Shown here: in pieces, positions 7,021 to 15,301 of the stretch
How positions within the stretch are numbered: the stretch's first letter is position 1
How the letters are laid out: the number at the start of each line of letters is the position of its first letter
DNA from: Actinoplanes regularis
GTDB taxonomy: Bacteria; Actinomycetota; Actinomycetes; Mycobacteriales; Micromonosporaceae
NCBI RefSeq assembly: GCF_900188005.1
Contig: NZ_FZNR01000006.1
Location: 186,001-250,000, forward strand
Direction: 5' to 3'
DNA length: 64,000 bases
Notes under the pieces: model-generated
Told to the model about the DNA's origin: nothing
Seen by the model: the letters and a program-made list of their open reading frames with translations, nothing else
Database searches by the model: none
Program-made: the position numbers and the translations under genes

Positions 7021-9216
7021 ATGGTCGCCATGCCCGCCGCGCAACAGACCTCCCGGCCGGCTCCGCACGTGCTGGAAGCCGTGCTGGAGCGGCTGACCTA
7101 TGTGAACGAGGAGACCGGCTACACGGTCGCCCGGGTCGCCACCGGGCGGGGTGACGACCTGCTCACCGTGGTCGGCGCGCTGCTCGGCGCGCAGCCCGGG
7201 GAGAGCCTGCGGCTGTCCGGCTGGTGGGGTTCGCACCCGCAGTACGGCCGCCAGTTCGAGGTGGTGTCCTACACCACAGTCCTGCCGGCGACCGTGCAGG
7301 GCATCCGCCGGTACCTCGGGTCCGGCTTGGTCAAGGGCATCGGGCCGGTCTTCGCCGAGCGGATCGTGGACCACTTCGGCCTGGACACCCTGGAGATCAT
7401 CGAGGGGTCGCCGGAGCGGTTGATCGAGGTCACCGGCCTGGGCCCGAAACGCACCGCGAAGATCACCGCGGCCTGGGCCGAGCAGAAGGCGATCAAGGAG
7501 GTGATGCTCTTCCTCCAGGGGGTCGGCGTCTCCACCTCGATCGCGGTGCGGATCTACAAGAAGTACGGCGACGCGTCCATCTCGGTGGTCCGGAACAGCC
7601 CGTACAAGCTGGCCGCGGACGTCTGGGGCATCGGCTTCAAGACCGCGGACACGATCGCGCAGGCGGTCGGCATCCCGCACGACAGCCCCGAGCGGGTGAA
7701 GGCCGGCCTCCAGTACACGCTGTCGCAGGCGACCGACAACGGTCACTGCTTCCTGCCGGCGGCCGAGCTGATGGAGGACGCCGCGAAGATCCTCGAGGTC
7801 CCGGCCGGGCTCATCCCATCCTGTCTGGACGAGCTGGTCGAGGAGGAGGGCGTGGTCCGCGAGGAGGAGAACGTCTACCTCGTGCCGTTCCATCGCGCCG
7901 AGGTGTCGCTCGCCTCCACACTCGTCCGGCTCTTGCGGGACAGGTCGGACCGGATGCCGCACTTCGCCGATGTGGACTGGCCCAAGGCCCTCGACTGGCT
8001 GCACAAACGCACCGGCTCCACCCTCGCCCCCGAGCAGGAGGCGGCGGTCAGGCTCGCCCTCACCGAGAAGGTCGCGGTCCTGACCGGCGGACCGGGCTGC
8101 GGAAAGAGCTTCACCGTCCGCTCGATCGTCGAGCTCGCCGCCGCCAAGCGCGCCAAGATCCAGCTGGTCGCGCCGACCGGCCGGGCCGCGAAACGGCTGG
8201 CCGAGCTGACCGGCCACCCCGCCGCCACCGTCCACCGGCTGCTCAAGCTACAACCGGGCGGCGACGCGACGTACGACCGTGACAACCCGCTCGACGCCGA
8301 CCTGGTGGTCGTCGACGAGTCCTCGATGCTGGACCTGATCCTGGCGAACAAGCTGGTCAAGGCGATCCCGCCGGGCGCGCACCTGCTCCTGGTCGGCGAC
8401 GTCGACCAGCTGCCCTCGGTCGGTGCCGGCGAGGTGCTGCGCGACCTGCTCGCCGCCGACGTGATCCCCCGGGTCCGGCTCACCCAGATCTTCCGCCAGG
8501 CCGCGGAGAGCGGCGTGGTCACCAACGCGCACCGGATCAACCAGGGCCGGCCGCCGCTGCTGGACGGGATGCGCGACTTCTTCCTGTTCCCGTGCGACGA
8601 CACCGAGGCGACCGCGGGCCTGACCGTGGACGTCGCGTGCGCCCGGATCCCCCGCAAGTTCGGCCTGGACCCGCGCCGCGACGTGCAGATCCTCACCCCG
8701 ATGCACCGCGGCCCGGCCGGCGCGGGCGCCCTCAACACGCTGCTGCAACAGCAGCTCACCCCGGGCCGCGAGGGCCTGCCGGAGCGGCGGATGGGCGGGC
8801 GGGTGTTCCGGGTCGGCGACAAGGTCACCCAGATCCGGAACAACTACGACAAGGGCGCGGCGGGGGTCTTCAACGGCACGGTCGGCGTCGTGACCGGGCT
8901 TTCGCCCGAGGAGCAGACCCTGACGGTCCGTACGGACGAGGACGAGGTGATCGAGTACGACTTCGACGAGCTGGACGAGCTGGCCCACGCGTACGCGATC
9001 ACGATCCACCGCTCGCAGGGCTCGGAGTACCCGGCCGTGGTGATCCCGCTGACCACCAGCGCCTGGATGATGCTCCAGCGGAACCTGCTCTACACCGCGA
9101 TCACCCGCGCCAAGAAACTGGTCGTCCTGGTCGGCTCCCGCAAGGCCCTGGCCGCCGCGGTCCGCACGGTCAGCGCGGGCCGCCGGCACACCGCCCTGAC
9201 CGAGCGCCTCAGCTGA
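7021..9216 (+). CDS. recD2: RecD2-type SF1B ATP-dependent DNA helicase
   Basis: A 731-residue protein with the RecD2 plan: an N-terminal OB-like region (about 15-85), tandem helix-hairpin-helix segments (about 95-215), then the helicase core with Walker A GGPGCGKS (356-363), VDESSM Walker B, GDVDQLPSVGAGEVL, the QIFRQA motif, and a C-terminal SH3-like insertion followed by TIHRSQGSEYP and YTAITRAK. RecD2 acts as a 5'-3' helicase in repair and is distinct from RecBCD-bound RecD. ATG 7021 is used; ATG 7030 is equally possible. The 3' end overlaps the convergent YibE/F gene by eight bases. Confidence 0.9.
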   Translation: MVAMPAAQQTSRPAPHVLEAVLERLTYVNEETGYTVARVATGRGDDLLTVVGALLGAQPGESLRLSGWWGSHPQYGRQFEVVSYTTVLPATVQGIRRYLGSGLVKGIGPVFAERIVDHFGLDTLEIIEGSPERLIEVTGLGPKRTAKITAAWAEQKAIKEVMLFLQGVGVSTSIAVRIYKKYGDASISVVRNSPYKLAADVWGIGFKTADTIAQAVGIPHDSPERVKAGLQYTLSQATDNGHCFLPAAELMEDAAKILEVPAGLIPSCLDELVEEEGVVREEENVYLVPFHRAEVSLASTLVRLLRDRSDRMPHFADVDWPKALDWLHKRTGSTLAPEQEAAVRLALTEKVAVLTGGPGCGKSFTVRSIVELAAAKRAKIQLVAPTGRAAKRLAELTGHPAATVHRLLKLQPGGDATYDRDNPLDADLVVVDESSMLDLILANKLVKAIPPGAHLLLVGDVDQLPSVGAGEVLRDLLAADVIPRVRLTQIFRQAAESGVVTNAHRINQGRPPLLDGMRDFFLFPCDDTEATAGLTVDVACARIPRKFGLDPRRDVQILTPMHRGPAGAGALNTLLQQQLTPGREGLPERRMGGRVFRVGDKVTQIRNNYDKGAAGVFNGTVGVVTGLSPEEQTLTVRTDEDEVIEYDFDELDELAHAYAITIHRSQGSEYPAVVIPLTTSAWMMLQRNLLYTAITRAKKLVVLVGSRKALAAAVRTVSAGRRHTALTERLS

Positions 9217-10480
9217 CCTCCTGGTCCTCGAAGACGGCCCACCGGCTCTCGACGGGCGGCCGCCGGTCGGCGAGCTCGTCGACCTGACCGCCCACCGGGT
9301 TGCGCCCGGGCTCCTCGTCGCGCGCGCCGCCGAGCGACCGGTGCGCGAAGAACGCGGCCAGAGCGGTGGTGATCGGCACCGCGGCGATCAGGCCGATCGT
9401 GCCGACCGCGCTGCGGACCAGCTCCTGCGCGATCAGCTGGCCGGTGAGCAGCTCGCCGACCGGGGTGCCGCCGGTCGCGAAGAGCAGCATCAGCGGCAGG
9501 GAGGCGCCCGCGTACGCCAGCACGATCGTGTTGATCACCGAGGCGATGTGCGCCCGGCCGATCCGGGTGGCGGCACCGTAGAGGCGGCGGAAGCCGTACG
9601 CCGGGTTCGCCAGGGCCAGCTCGGTGACCGTGGCCGACTGGGTGACCGTCACGTCGTCGAGCACGCCGAGCGACCCGATCACGATGCTGGCCAGCAGCAG
9701 GCCCTGCATGTTGACGTCGCCCTGGGTGATGGAGAGGAAGTTCGAGGTGTCGTCGGCGACGCCGGTCAGGTGCACCACGACGACGCTGATCTCGGCCAGC
9801 ACGGTGGTGATGACCAGGCTGGCCAGGGTGCCCGCCACCGCGATCGTCGTGGTGATGTTCAGGCCGTGCGTCAGGTACAGCACGCTCAGCATGATCGCGG
9901 CGGAGCCGACCACCGCGACAAGCGTCGGCGACCGGCCGTCCAGGATCGCCGGGACGATGAAGAAGAGCAGCACACCGAAGGTGACCGCGAGACCGGCCAG
10001 GGCGGTCAGCCCCCGCCAGCGGCCGAAGGCGATCACCGCCAGCGCGAACGCCGCGCCGAGCACCCACAGCTCCCGGGTCCGCTGGTGGTCGGCGATCGAG
10101 TAGGCGAAGCCGCCGTCCCCGGTCTCCAGGGCCAGCAGGACCACCCGGTCGCCGGTCTCGATCTCCGGGGAGCCCGGCCCGTACGGCAGCTCGGCACCGG
10201 CCGTCGTCCCGTCGCTCAGCCGCACCGTGGCGGTGCCACAGCCGACCGGCTGCTCGTCACCGGCCGGGGCCGGCGGGCACTCCTGGCGGGTGACCGACTG
10301 GACGACGCCGTTCACCTGCGCCGGGCCGGCCGCCTCGGTGGCCCGTGGGGTGTCCCGCGGCCAGAGCAGCAGCATCCCCAGCGCGGTCACCAGGACCGCG
10401 GGGACGAGCAGGAGCAGCGTGAGGCGGCGAGCCTTGGGGAGTGGGCCGCCGCCGTGCGCGTGGCTGTGGGGTTCGGGCAT
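9209..10480 (-). CDS. YibE/F family multi-pass membrane protein
   Basis: A 423-residue integral membrane protein. After a short His-rich cytosolic N-terminus (PHSHAHGGG) it has a membrane anchor, an extracellular beta-rich domain (residues about 60-130, including PPAPAGDEQPVGCG) and about seven further helices. The family motifs GLNITTT, LGVLDDVTVTQS and ANPAYGFRRL are present. YibE/F proteins are of uncertain function, with proposed transport or membrane-biogenesis roles. ATG 10480 (MPEPHSHAHG) is chosen because the upstream frame is out of character for the family. It runs convergent to and overlaps the recD2 end. Confidence 0.85.
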   Translation of the reverse strand: MPEPHSHAHGGGPLPKARRLTLLLLVPAVLVTALGMLLLWPRDTPRATEAAGPAQVNGVVQSVTRQECPPAPAGDEQPVGCGTATVRLSDGTTAGAELPYGPGSPEIETGDRVVLLALETGDGGFAYSIADHQRTRELWVLGAAFALAVIAFGRWRGLTALAGLAVTFGVLLFFIVPAILDGRSPTLVAVVGSAAIMLSVLYLTHGLNITTTIAVAGTLASLVITTVLAEISVVVVHLTGVADDTSNFLSITQGDVNMQGLLLASIVIGSLGVLDDVTVTQSATVTELALANPAYGFRRLYGAATRIGRAHIASVINTIVLAYAGASLPLMLLFATGGTPVGELLTGQLIAQELVRSAVGTIGLIAAVPITTALAAFFAHRSLGGARDEEPGRNPVGGQVDELADRRPPVESRWAVFEDQEVS

Positions 10481-10509
10481 ACCGCACTCTATCGGGCGGT
10501 CGGCGGGCC

Positions 10510-11166
10510 TCAGCGGGGGCGGGCGGCGGCCCGATCCTGCGCGGTACGCCCGAAGACCAGCCAGAAGTCGGTGATCGCGAGGGTCAGCACCGGACGCCGG
10601 CCCGCCAGGTAGGCGAGCGGGCCGGCAGGGTCGGGGCGCCACGCCGCGTTGGCCGTACGCAGACCGGCACGGCCTCGCACCGGGGTCCGCTTGACCTGAC
10701 CGCCCAACGCCTGCGCCACGGTGAAGCCGAGCGGGAAGCGGCCCGGAACCCGCCGTTTCAACCTGACGAGGGCGGACCCGATCGGGGCGCCGCCGGGCGC
10801 CCCGGCGGTCGCGTCCACCAGCTCGTCGTCCGCGTCGAGGGTGAACTCGGCCAGCTCCTTCGGGATGCCCCAGAGCCGGCGGCCGCCCTCACGGGAGGCC
10901 ACGCTGTCCACCCAGATGTCGGTGATGCTGACCCGGGGCCGCCCGCGCTCGTGCACCAGCACCGCGCTGAGCAGTTCCCGGTAGTGCAGCACGCCCCCGG
11001 GCTGGTAATCGACCCAGGCCGCGCCGACAGCGGCCCGGCCACCGAACGACAACGGCCGCACCGCCGCACCCAGGACTTCGGGAAGCGGCGGCACGGCGGA
11101 GGCCGGGATCAGGAAGACCGACAGATACATCTGTCCGCGCAGGTGCCAGGGTTCAGGCGGGTACAT
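10510..11166 (-). CDS. Acetoacetate decarboxylase-fold protein
   Basis: A 218-residue protein of the ADC family. The YRELLSAVLV segment and ITDIWVDS precede GIPKELAEF, whose lysine corresponds to the Schiff-base lysine of acetoacetate decarboxylase. Many actinobacterial members are ADC-like enzymes involved in tailoring small ketones or in secondary metabolism rather than acetone formation, so the substrate is open. It lies between the MCP gene and the YibE/F gene on the same strand, with 46 bp upstream and 29 bp downstream, so read-through transcription is possible. Confidence 0.8.
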   Translation of the reverse strand: MYPPEPWHLRGQMYLSVFLIPASAVPPLPEVLGAAVRPLSFGGRAAVGAAWVDYQPGGVLHYRELLSAVLVHERGRPRVSITDIWVDSVASREGGRRLWGIPKELAEFTLDADDELVDATAGAPGGAPIGSALVRLKRRVPGRFPLGFTVAQALGGQVKRTPVRGRAGLRTANAAWRPDPAGPLAYLAGRRPVLTLAITDFWLVFGRTAQDRAAARPR

Positions 11167-11212
11167 GCCCTACACAGTGGCATCGATGTGGCACCGGCGG
11201 AAGCGCCTTGCC

Positions 11213-12781
11213 TCAGTAACGGAAGCGGGAGACCACGCTCTGCAGCTGACCCGAGGTCGCGGTCAGCTCGTCGGCCGCCCGCCGGGTGTCACCGACCGTG
11301 GCGGTGGTGCGCCGGGTCGCCTCGGAGACGCCGGTGATGGTCGCCGCGATGTCACCGGCGCCGCCGGCCGCCTCGACCAGGGTCCGGTTCATCTCCTGGG
11401 TGGTCGCGGTCTGCTCCTCGACCGCCGACGAGATCGTCATCTGCAGGCCGTTGATCCGCTCGATGATCGCGCTGATCTCCTCGATCGCGCTGACCGCGCC
11501 GCTGGTGTCGGCCTGGATCGACTGCACCCGCTGGGAGATGTCCTCGGTCGCCTTGGCGGTCTCCTGGGCCAGGTCCTTGACCTCGCCGGCCACCACCGCG
11601 AAGCCCTTGCCCAGCTCACCGGCGCGGGCCGCCTCGATGGTCGCGTTCAGCGCGAGCAGGTTCGTCTGCTCCGCGATGCTGGTGATCACCTTGACCACGG
11701 TGGCGATCTCCGCGGACGACTCGCCGAGCCGGCCCACGATCTCGTTGGTCGCCGCGGCCGCCCGCACCGCCTCGCCCATGACCTGCGTCGCCTCCGCGGT
11801 CGAGGCGCTGATGTCGCGGATCGCCGAGCCCATCTCCTGGGCGCCGGCCGTCACGTACTGAAGGTTGTTGGAGACCGTCTCGGCGGCGGAGGAGACCGTG
11901 CCGGCCTGCGAGGAGGCCTCGTTGGCCGCCGCGTCGACCGCGGTGGAGACCGAGGTCAGCTGGCCGGCCGCGTGCTGCAGGGTGGTCGCGCTGGCGGCCA
12001 GTTGCACCACGTCCTCACGCAGCCGGGCGATGCCCTTGTCCAGCGCGGCGGCCATCTGGCCGACCTCGTCCTGCCCGGTCACGCCGGAGGTACGGGTCAG
12101 GTCGCCCTCCGCGAGGCCCTCGGCCAGCCGGGAGACGCCACGGACGCTGTTTCGCACCAGGCCGGCCACCCGGAGGCCGATCAGCACGCTGAGCAGCACG
12201 CCGGCGGCGAGCACCGCGGCGATGGTCCAGGCCGCCCGGTTCGCCGCCGAGTTCGCGTCGTTGATCTTCTGCTCGGCGATCGTGGCCACCTGCGTCTGCA
12301 GGGCGCTGGCGTCCGCGGTGAGTTCGTCGTGCAGTGCCCGGTACTTGGTGAGGAACTGGACCAGCTCCGCCGGGGTGGTCACGTTCTTGTCCCCGGCCAT
12401 GTGCTTGAGCAGGGCCGCCCAGTCCGCCTGCGCCTTCTCCACCATCGCGTTCCCGGGCAACGCGTTGTTCAGGCTCGCCAGCGCGGCCTCGGCGGCATCC
12501 TTGTTCTCCTTCCAGACCACACCGATCTGCTGGGCCTGAAGGGGGTACAGCTTCATGGCCGTGGTGTTGCCGACGAACGCCTCGAGGCTCTTGCTGAAAC
12601 TGGTGACGTCCGACCCGATCGCGTTCGACTGGCGCAGCGTGTCCGCCGCGTCCCCGTTCAGGTCGCGCACCGTGGTGATCGCCAACCCACCCACGATCAT
12701 GCCGGCGACCGTCGCGGTCAGGACCGCCGCGCCGATCTTCGTCCGCAGGGAACGATTGTCGAAAGCCCCGATCAAGCCCAT
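11213..12781 (-). CDS. Methyl-accepting chemotaxis protein
   Basis: A 522-residue receptor. A short N-terminus is followed by TM1 (about 14-36), a periplasmic-side four-helix sensor (about 37-190, Q/N/E-rich helices), TM2 (about 195-218), a HAMP linker (SVRGVSRLAEGLAEGDLTR), and a cytoplasmic coiled coil with the conserved hairpin tip EIATVVKVITSIAEQTNLLALNA. It should feed CheA/CheW and flagellar motors, consistent with a motile-spore actinomycete. ATG 12781 has GGAAAGG upstream and gives the canonical short N-terminus. The promoter is a FliA-like motif at 12819-12844. No che genes are adjacent, so this is an orphan receptor here. Confidence 0.95.
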   Translation of the reverse strand: MGLIGAFDNRSLRTKIGAAVLTATVAGMIVGGLAITTVRDLNGDAADTLRQSNAIGSDVTSFSKSLEAFVGNTTAMKLYPLQAQQIGVVWKENKDAAEAALASLNNALPGNAMVEKAQADWAALLKHMAGDKNVTTPAELVQFLTKYRALHDELTADASALQTQVATIAEQKINDANSAANRAAWTIAAVLAAGVLLSVLIGLRVAGLVRNSVRGVSRLAEGLAEGDLTRTSGVTGQDEVGQMAAALDKGIARLREDVVQLAASATTLQHAAGQLTSVSTAVDAAANEASSQAGTVSSAAETVSNNLQYVTAGAQEMGSAIRDISASTAEATQVMGEAVRAAAATNEIVGRLGESSAEIATVVKVITSIAEQTNLLALNATIEAARAGELGKGFAVVAGEVKDLAQETAKATEDISQRVQSIQADTSGAVSAIEEISAIIERINGLQMTISSAVEEQTATTQEMNRTLVEAAGGAGDIAATITGVSEATRRTTATVGDTRRAADELTATSGQLQSVVSRFRY

Positions 12782-12818
12782 CGCCGTACCTTTCCTCGAC
12801 AGTGTCTGCCACTCGTTG

Positions 12819-12844
12819 ATCGGCACGGTCCGCCGATGCTTAAG
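12819..12844 (-). promoter_or_regulatory. FliA (sigma-28)-type promoter for the chemotaxis receptor
   Basis: Read on the minus strand: CTTA (12844-12841), a 16-nt spacer, then GCCGAT (12824-12819), 37 nt before the receptor ATG. This differs at one base from a CTCA-N16-GCCGAT pattern and has the same spacing as the motifs at 37854 and 51673. The motif overlaps the 3' end of dhaL. Confidence 0.6.
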
Positions 12845-13460
12845 CAACCTGCGAGAGCGCCTTGAACATCAGACTTGTCGAGGTGGCGCCCGGGTCCCGA
12901 TGACCGACGCTACGCTCACCGAGGTAGGACGCGCGGCCCTTTCGGGCCTGTAACGGCACGGTCGCCTCGGCCCCCGCCTCGGCGGCACCGGCCGCGGCGG
13001 CGGCTGCCCCGGCCAGGTCCGCTCCCGCGGCCACCGCCTGTTCGAAGGCGTCCACGGCCGGGCCGTACGCGTCGACGAGAGTCTTGTCACCCGGAGCCGC
13101 ACCACCCAGCCCACGCACCGCCTCCAGACCGGCCCGCAACGCCACCACCAGTTCGGACGGCCGCACCTCGGCGGTCGGCGGCAGGGCCTTGCCGGCCGCC
13201 CGCAGGGCACTGCCGTAGAGCGGGCCGGAGGCGCCACCCACCCGGGACATCAGCGTGACGCCGGCCTTGACCAGCACCTCGGACACGGTCTGCGGCGGCG
13301 CCTGCTCCAGGGCGGCGACCACCGCGGTGAAGCCGCGGTTCAGGTTCACCCCGTGGTCGCCGTCGCCGATCGCGGCGTCGAGCCGGGTGAGCCGGTCGGT
13401 GTCGGCCGCGACCGCGGCGGCCGCGGCCCGCATCCAGTCCCGGGCGAGCGTGGCGTCCAT
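12840..13460 (-). CDS. dhaL: Dihydroxyacetone kinase, ADP-binding L subunit
   Basis: A 206-residue all-helical DhaL. It has the metal/ADP-binding signature LDAAIGDGDHGVNLNRGF near residue 30 and a second glycine-rich GGASGPLYG segment, plus SYLGERSVGHRDPGATS at the C-terminus. In PTS-dependent DHA kinases, DhaL keeps ADP as a cofactor, is rephosphorylated by DhaM, and passes the phosphate to dihydroxyacetone bound by DhaK. ATG 13460 is preferred; GTG 13472 would overlap the DhaK stop. It is cotranscribed with dhaK. Its last bases overlap the FliA-type promoter of the chemotaxis gene. Confidence 0.9.
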   Translation of the reverse strand: MDATLARDWMRAAAAAVAADTDRLTRLDAAIGDGDHGVNLNRGFTAVVAALEQAPPQTVSEVLVKAGVTLMSRVGGASGPLYGSALRAAGKALPPTAEVRPSELVVALRAGLEAVRGLGGAAPGDKTLVDAYGPAVDAFEQAVAAGADLAGAAAAAAGAAEAGAEATVPLQARKGRASYLGERSVGHRDPGATSTSLMFKALSQVA

Positions 13461-13464
13461 CCGC

Positions 13465-14457
13465 TCAGGCACCCCGGTGCAGTCCGGGGGTACGCGCCGG
13501 CGCGTCCCAGAGGCGGATCATCTCGTCGGTGGCCCGGCACAGGGTGAGCGACATTCCGGCCATGTCCAGGCTGGTCACGTAGTTGCCGACCAACCGGCGG
13601 GCGATCGGGACACCGCGCTCGGCGAGGTACTCCGCGACCTCGCCGTAGACCAGGTACAGCTCGATCAGCGGCGTGCCACCGAGACCGTTGACCAGCACGA
13701 TCACCGGGCCGTCGAACGACTTGGCGTCGAGGATCACATCGAGCGCGGAGCGGACCAGGTCCCGTGCCGGGCGCAGCTTCTCCCGGCGGCGGCCCGGCTC
13801 CCCGTGGATGCCGACCCCGGCCTCGATCTCGTCCGCCGGCAGTTCGAACCCGGGGCGGCCGGCGGCCGGTGTGGTGCCGGCGGTCAACGCGTACGCGAAG
13901 GAGCCGGAGGCGGCGTTGACCTCGCGCCCGATCGCGGCGACCTCGGCCAGCTTGCCGCCCTCCTCGGCGCGCGCCCCGGCGATCTTCTCGACCAGCAGCG
14001 TGGCGCCGGTCCCGCGCCGCCCGGCGGTCCAGGTCGAGTCCTCCACCGCGACGTCGTCGTCGACCAGCACGGTCTCGACGCTGATCCCCTCGTCGGTGGC
14101 GAGCTCCGCGGCGAGCTGGAAGTTCAGCACGTCGCCGGTGTAGTTCTTGACGATGTGCACCACCCCGGCGCCACCGTCGACGGCCTTGGTGGCGGCCAGG
14201 ATCTGATAGGGCACCGGGGAGGTGAAGACCTCGCCGGGGCAGGCGGCGTCGAGCATGCCGGGGCCGACGAAGCCGCTGTGCAGCGGCTCGTGCCCGGACC
14301 CGCCGCCGGAGACCAGCGCCACCTTGCCGGGGCGGGGCGCGTCGGCGCGGACGATGTACTGCTCCTCGACGTCCACCCGCAGCTCGGGGTGGGCGGCGGC
14401 GATCCCGGCGAGGGCCTGGGCGACCACATCGGCGGGGTCGTTGATGAACTTCTTCAC
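13465..14457 (-). CDS. dhaK: Dihydroxyacetone kinase, DHA-binding K subunit
   Basis: A 330-residue DhaK starting at GTG 14457 (VKKFINDPADVV), the standard DhaK N-terminus, with a GGGA-type ribosome site upstream. It shows SGGGSGHEPLHSGFVG (substrate and phosphate loop), VKNYTGDVLNF, a DDDVAVEDS loop, and the MPTPGIEI-like region followed by VLVNGLGGTPLIELY. In this family dihydroxyacetone is held covalently by a histidine, most likely that in GSGHEPLHSG. It phosphorylates dihydroxyacetone to DHAP, which enters glycolysis. The dhaKL pair is divergent from dhaM/HPr with a 70-bp spacer that must hold both promoters. Confidence 0.92.
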   Translation of the reverse strand: MKKFINDPADVVAQALAGIAAAHPELRVDVEEQYIVRADAPRPGKVALVSGGGSGHEPLHSGFVGPGMLDAACPGEVFTSPVPYQILAATKAVDGGAGVVHIVKNYTGDVLNFQLAAELATDEGISVETVLVDDDVAVEDSTWTAGRRGTGATLLVEKIAGARAEEGGKLAEVAAIGREVNAASGSFAYALTAGTTPAAGRPGFELPADEIEAGVGIHGEPGRRREKLRPARDLVRSALDVILDAKSFDGPVIVLVNGLGGTPLIELYLVYGEVAEYLAERGVPIARRLVGNYVTSLDMAGMSLTLCRATDEMIRLWDAPARTPGLHRGA

Positions 14458-14527
14458 GGCCGGTCCCTTCCGTCCGGTGATTTCTCCATCACCCACTGCA
14501 TCCTCGCGCGGTCTAGAGTCTCGATCC

Positions 14528-14911
14528 ATGGGGCTCGTGGGAATCGTGCTGGTTTCGCACTCCGAGCAGTTGGCGTCAGGGCTCCGGGAGCTGTTGCGGC
14601 AGGTCGCGACTCCCGAGGTACGTATCGAGCCGGCCGGCGGCACCGACGACGGGGAGCTGGGCACGAGTCCCTCCAGGATCGCCGCCGCGATCGAGACCGC
14701 CGACACCGGCGCGGGGGTGGTCGTCCTGGCCGATCTCGGCAGCGCGGTGCTGACCGCGCGGGCGGTGCTGGCGGACACGCCGGGCCCCGAACTGGTGGAC
14801 GCCCCGTTCGTGGAGGGGGCGGTCGCGGCCGCGGTGACCGCGTCGACCGGCGCCGATCTCGCGGCGGTCGTCGAGGCCGCCCGGGAGGCGCGCGATGTCC
14901 CCAAGTTCTGA
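14528..14911 (+). CDS. dhaM: PTS phosphotransfer subunit DhaM (EIIA-Man-like domain only)
   Basis: A 127-residue single-domain protein matching the EIIA-Man fold. The phospho-accepting His is in IVLVSHSEQLASG (about residue 10), followed by GGTDDGELGTS and VVLADLGSAVLTAR. In Escherichia coli, DhaM also carries HPr and EI-like domains; here the protein stops after the EIIA part and the next gene supplies HPr. It would pass phosphate from HPr to the ADP of DhaL. The coding end overlaps the HPr start by 17 bases, which indicates tight coupling. No EI gene is visible in the window, so general EI must act in trans. Confidence 0.88.
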   Translation: MGLVGIVLVSHSEQLASGLRELLRQVATPEVRIEPAGGTDDGELGTSPSRIAAAIETADTGAGVVVLADLGSAVLTARAVLADTPGPELVDAPFVEGAVAAAVTASTGADLAAVVEAAREARDVPKF

Positions 14912-15155
14912 GGTCGAGGTCGTGCTGCCGGCCGCGTTGCACGCCCGCCCGGCGGCCGAGGTGGTCCGGGTCGCCGCGGGTTTCCGGGCCACCGTCGAGG
15001 TACGCCACGGCGACCGCTCCGCCCCGGCGCGCAGCGCCCTGCGGCTGATGTCGCTCGGCGCGAAGGCCGGTGCCACGGTCACCGTCCACGCCGCCGGCGA
15101 CGACGCCACCGGTGCGGCCGAGGCCGTCGCGACGGCGCTGCGCCTCACCAAGTGA
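14895..15155 (+). CDS. HPr-like phosphocarrier
   Basis: An 86-residue HPr. The active-site histidine is in AALHARPAAEV (His16), and a serine equivalent to the regulatory Ser46 is in the RSALRLMSLGA segment. It would receive phosphate from enzyme I and pass it to DhaM. The overlap with dhaM suggests it is dedicated to the dihydroxyacetone route, though cross-talk with sugar PTS is possible. The GTG/ATG context is compressed inside the end of dhaM. Confidence 0.9.
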   Translation: MSPSSEVEVVLPAALHARPAAEVVRVAAGFRATVEVRHGDRSAPARSALRLMSLGAKAGATVTVHAAGDDATGAAEAVATALRLTK

Positions 15156-15172
15156 AACAATCGTCGAATCTT

Positions 15173-15234
15173 CCGGAAGTTTCGGAGACTGCCAACTGCG
15201 GAATCATGGGCTGAACCGGTTGAGGTTTCCGGAA
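15173..15234 (+). promoter_or_regulatory. Candidate operators upstream of the xylanase
   Basis: Two imperfect palindromes built on TTCCGGAA lie 129 and 68 bases before the xylanase ATG: CCGGAAGTTTCGG (15173-15185) and TTTCCGGAA (15226-15234). The first is close to CCGAAA-N-TTTCGG. Similar GAAA-TTTC palindromes control xylanolytic genes in streptomycetes (recalled). The regulator is not in the window. Confidence 0.35.
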
Positions 15235-15301
15235 GGTATCGGTAGCGTTTCGAGCGGCTTCGATGCCTGTCGATGCTTCCAGATCCCCGACTGGAGCTCC
15301 C

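Noticed and set aside
11165..12865. Plus-strand 566-codon frame over the chemotaxis receptor
   Set aside because: Antisense shadow; the receptor has TM, HAMP and signalling motifs in the minus-strand frame.
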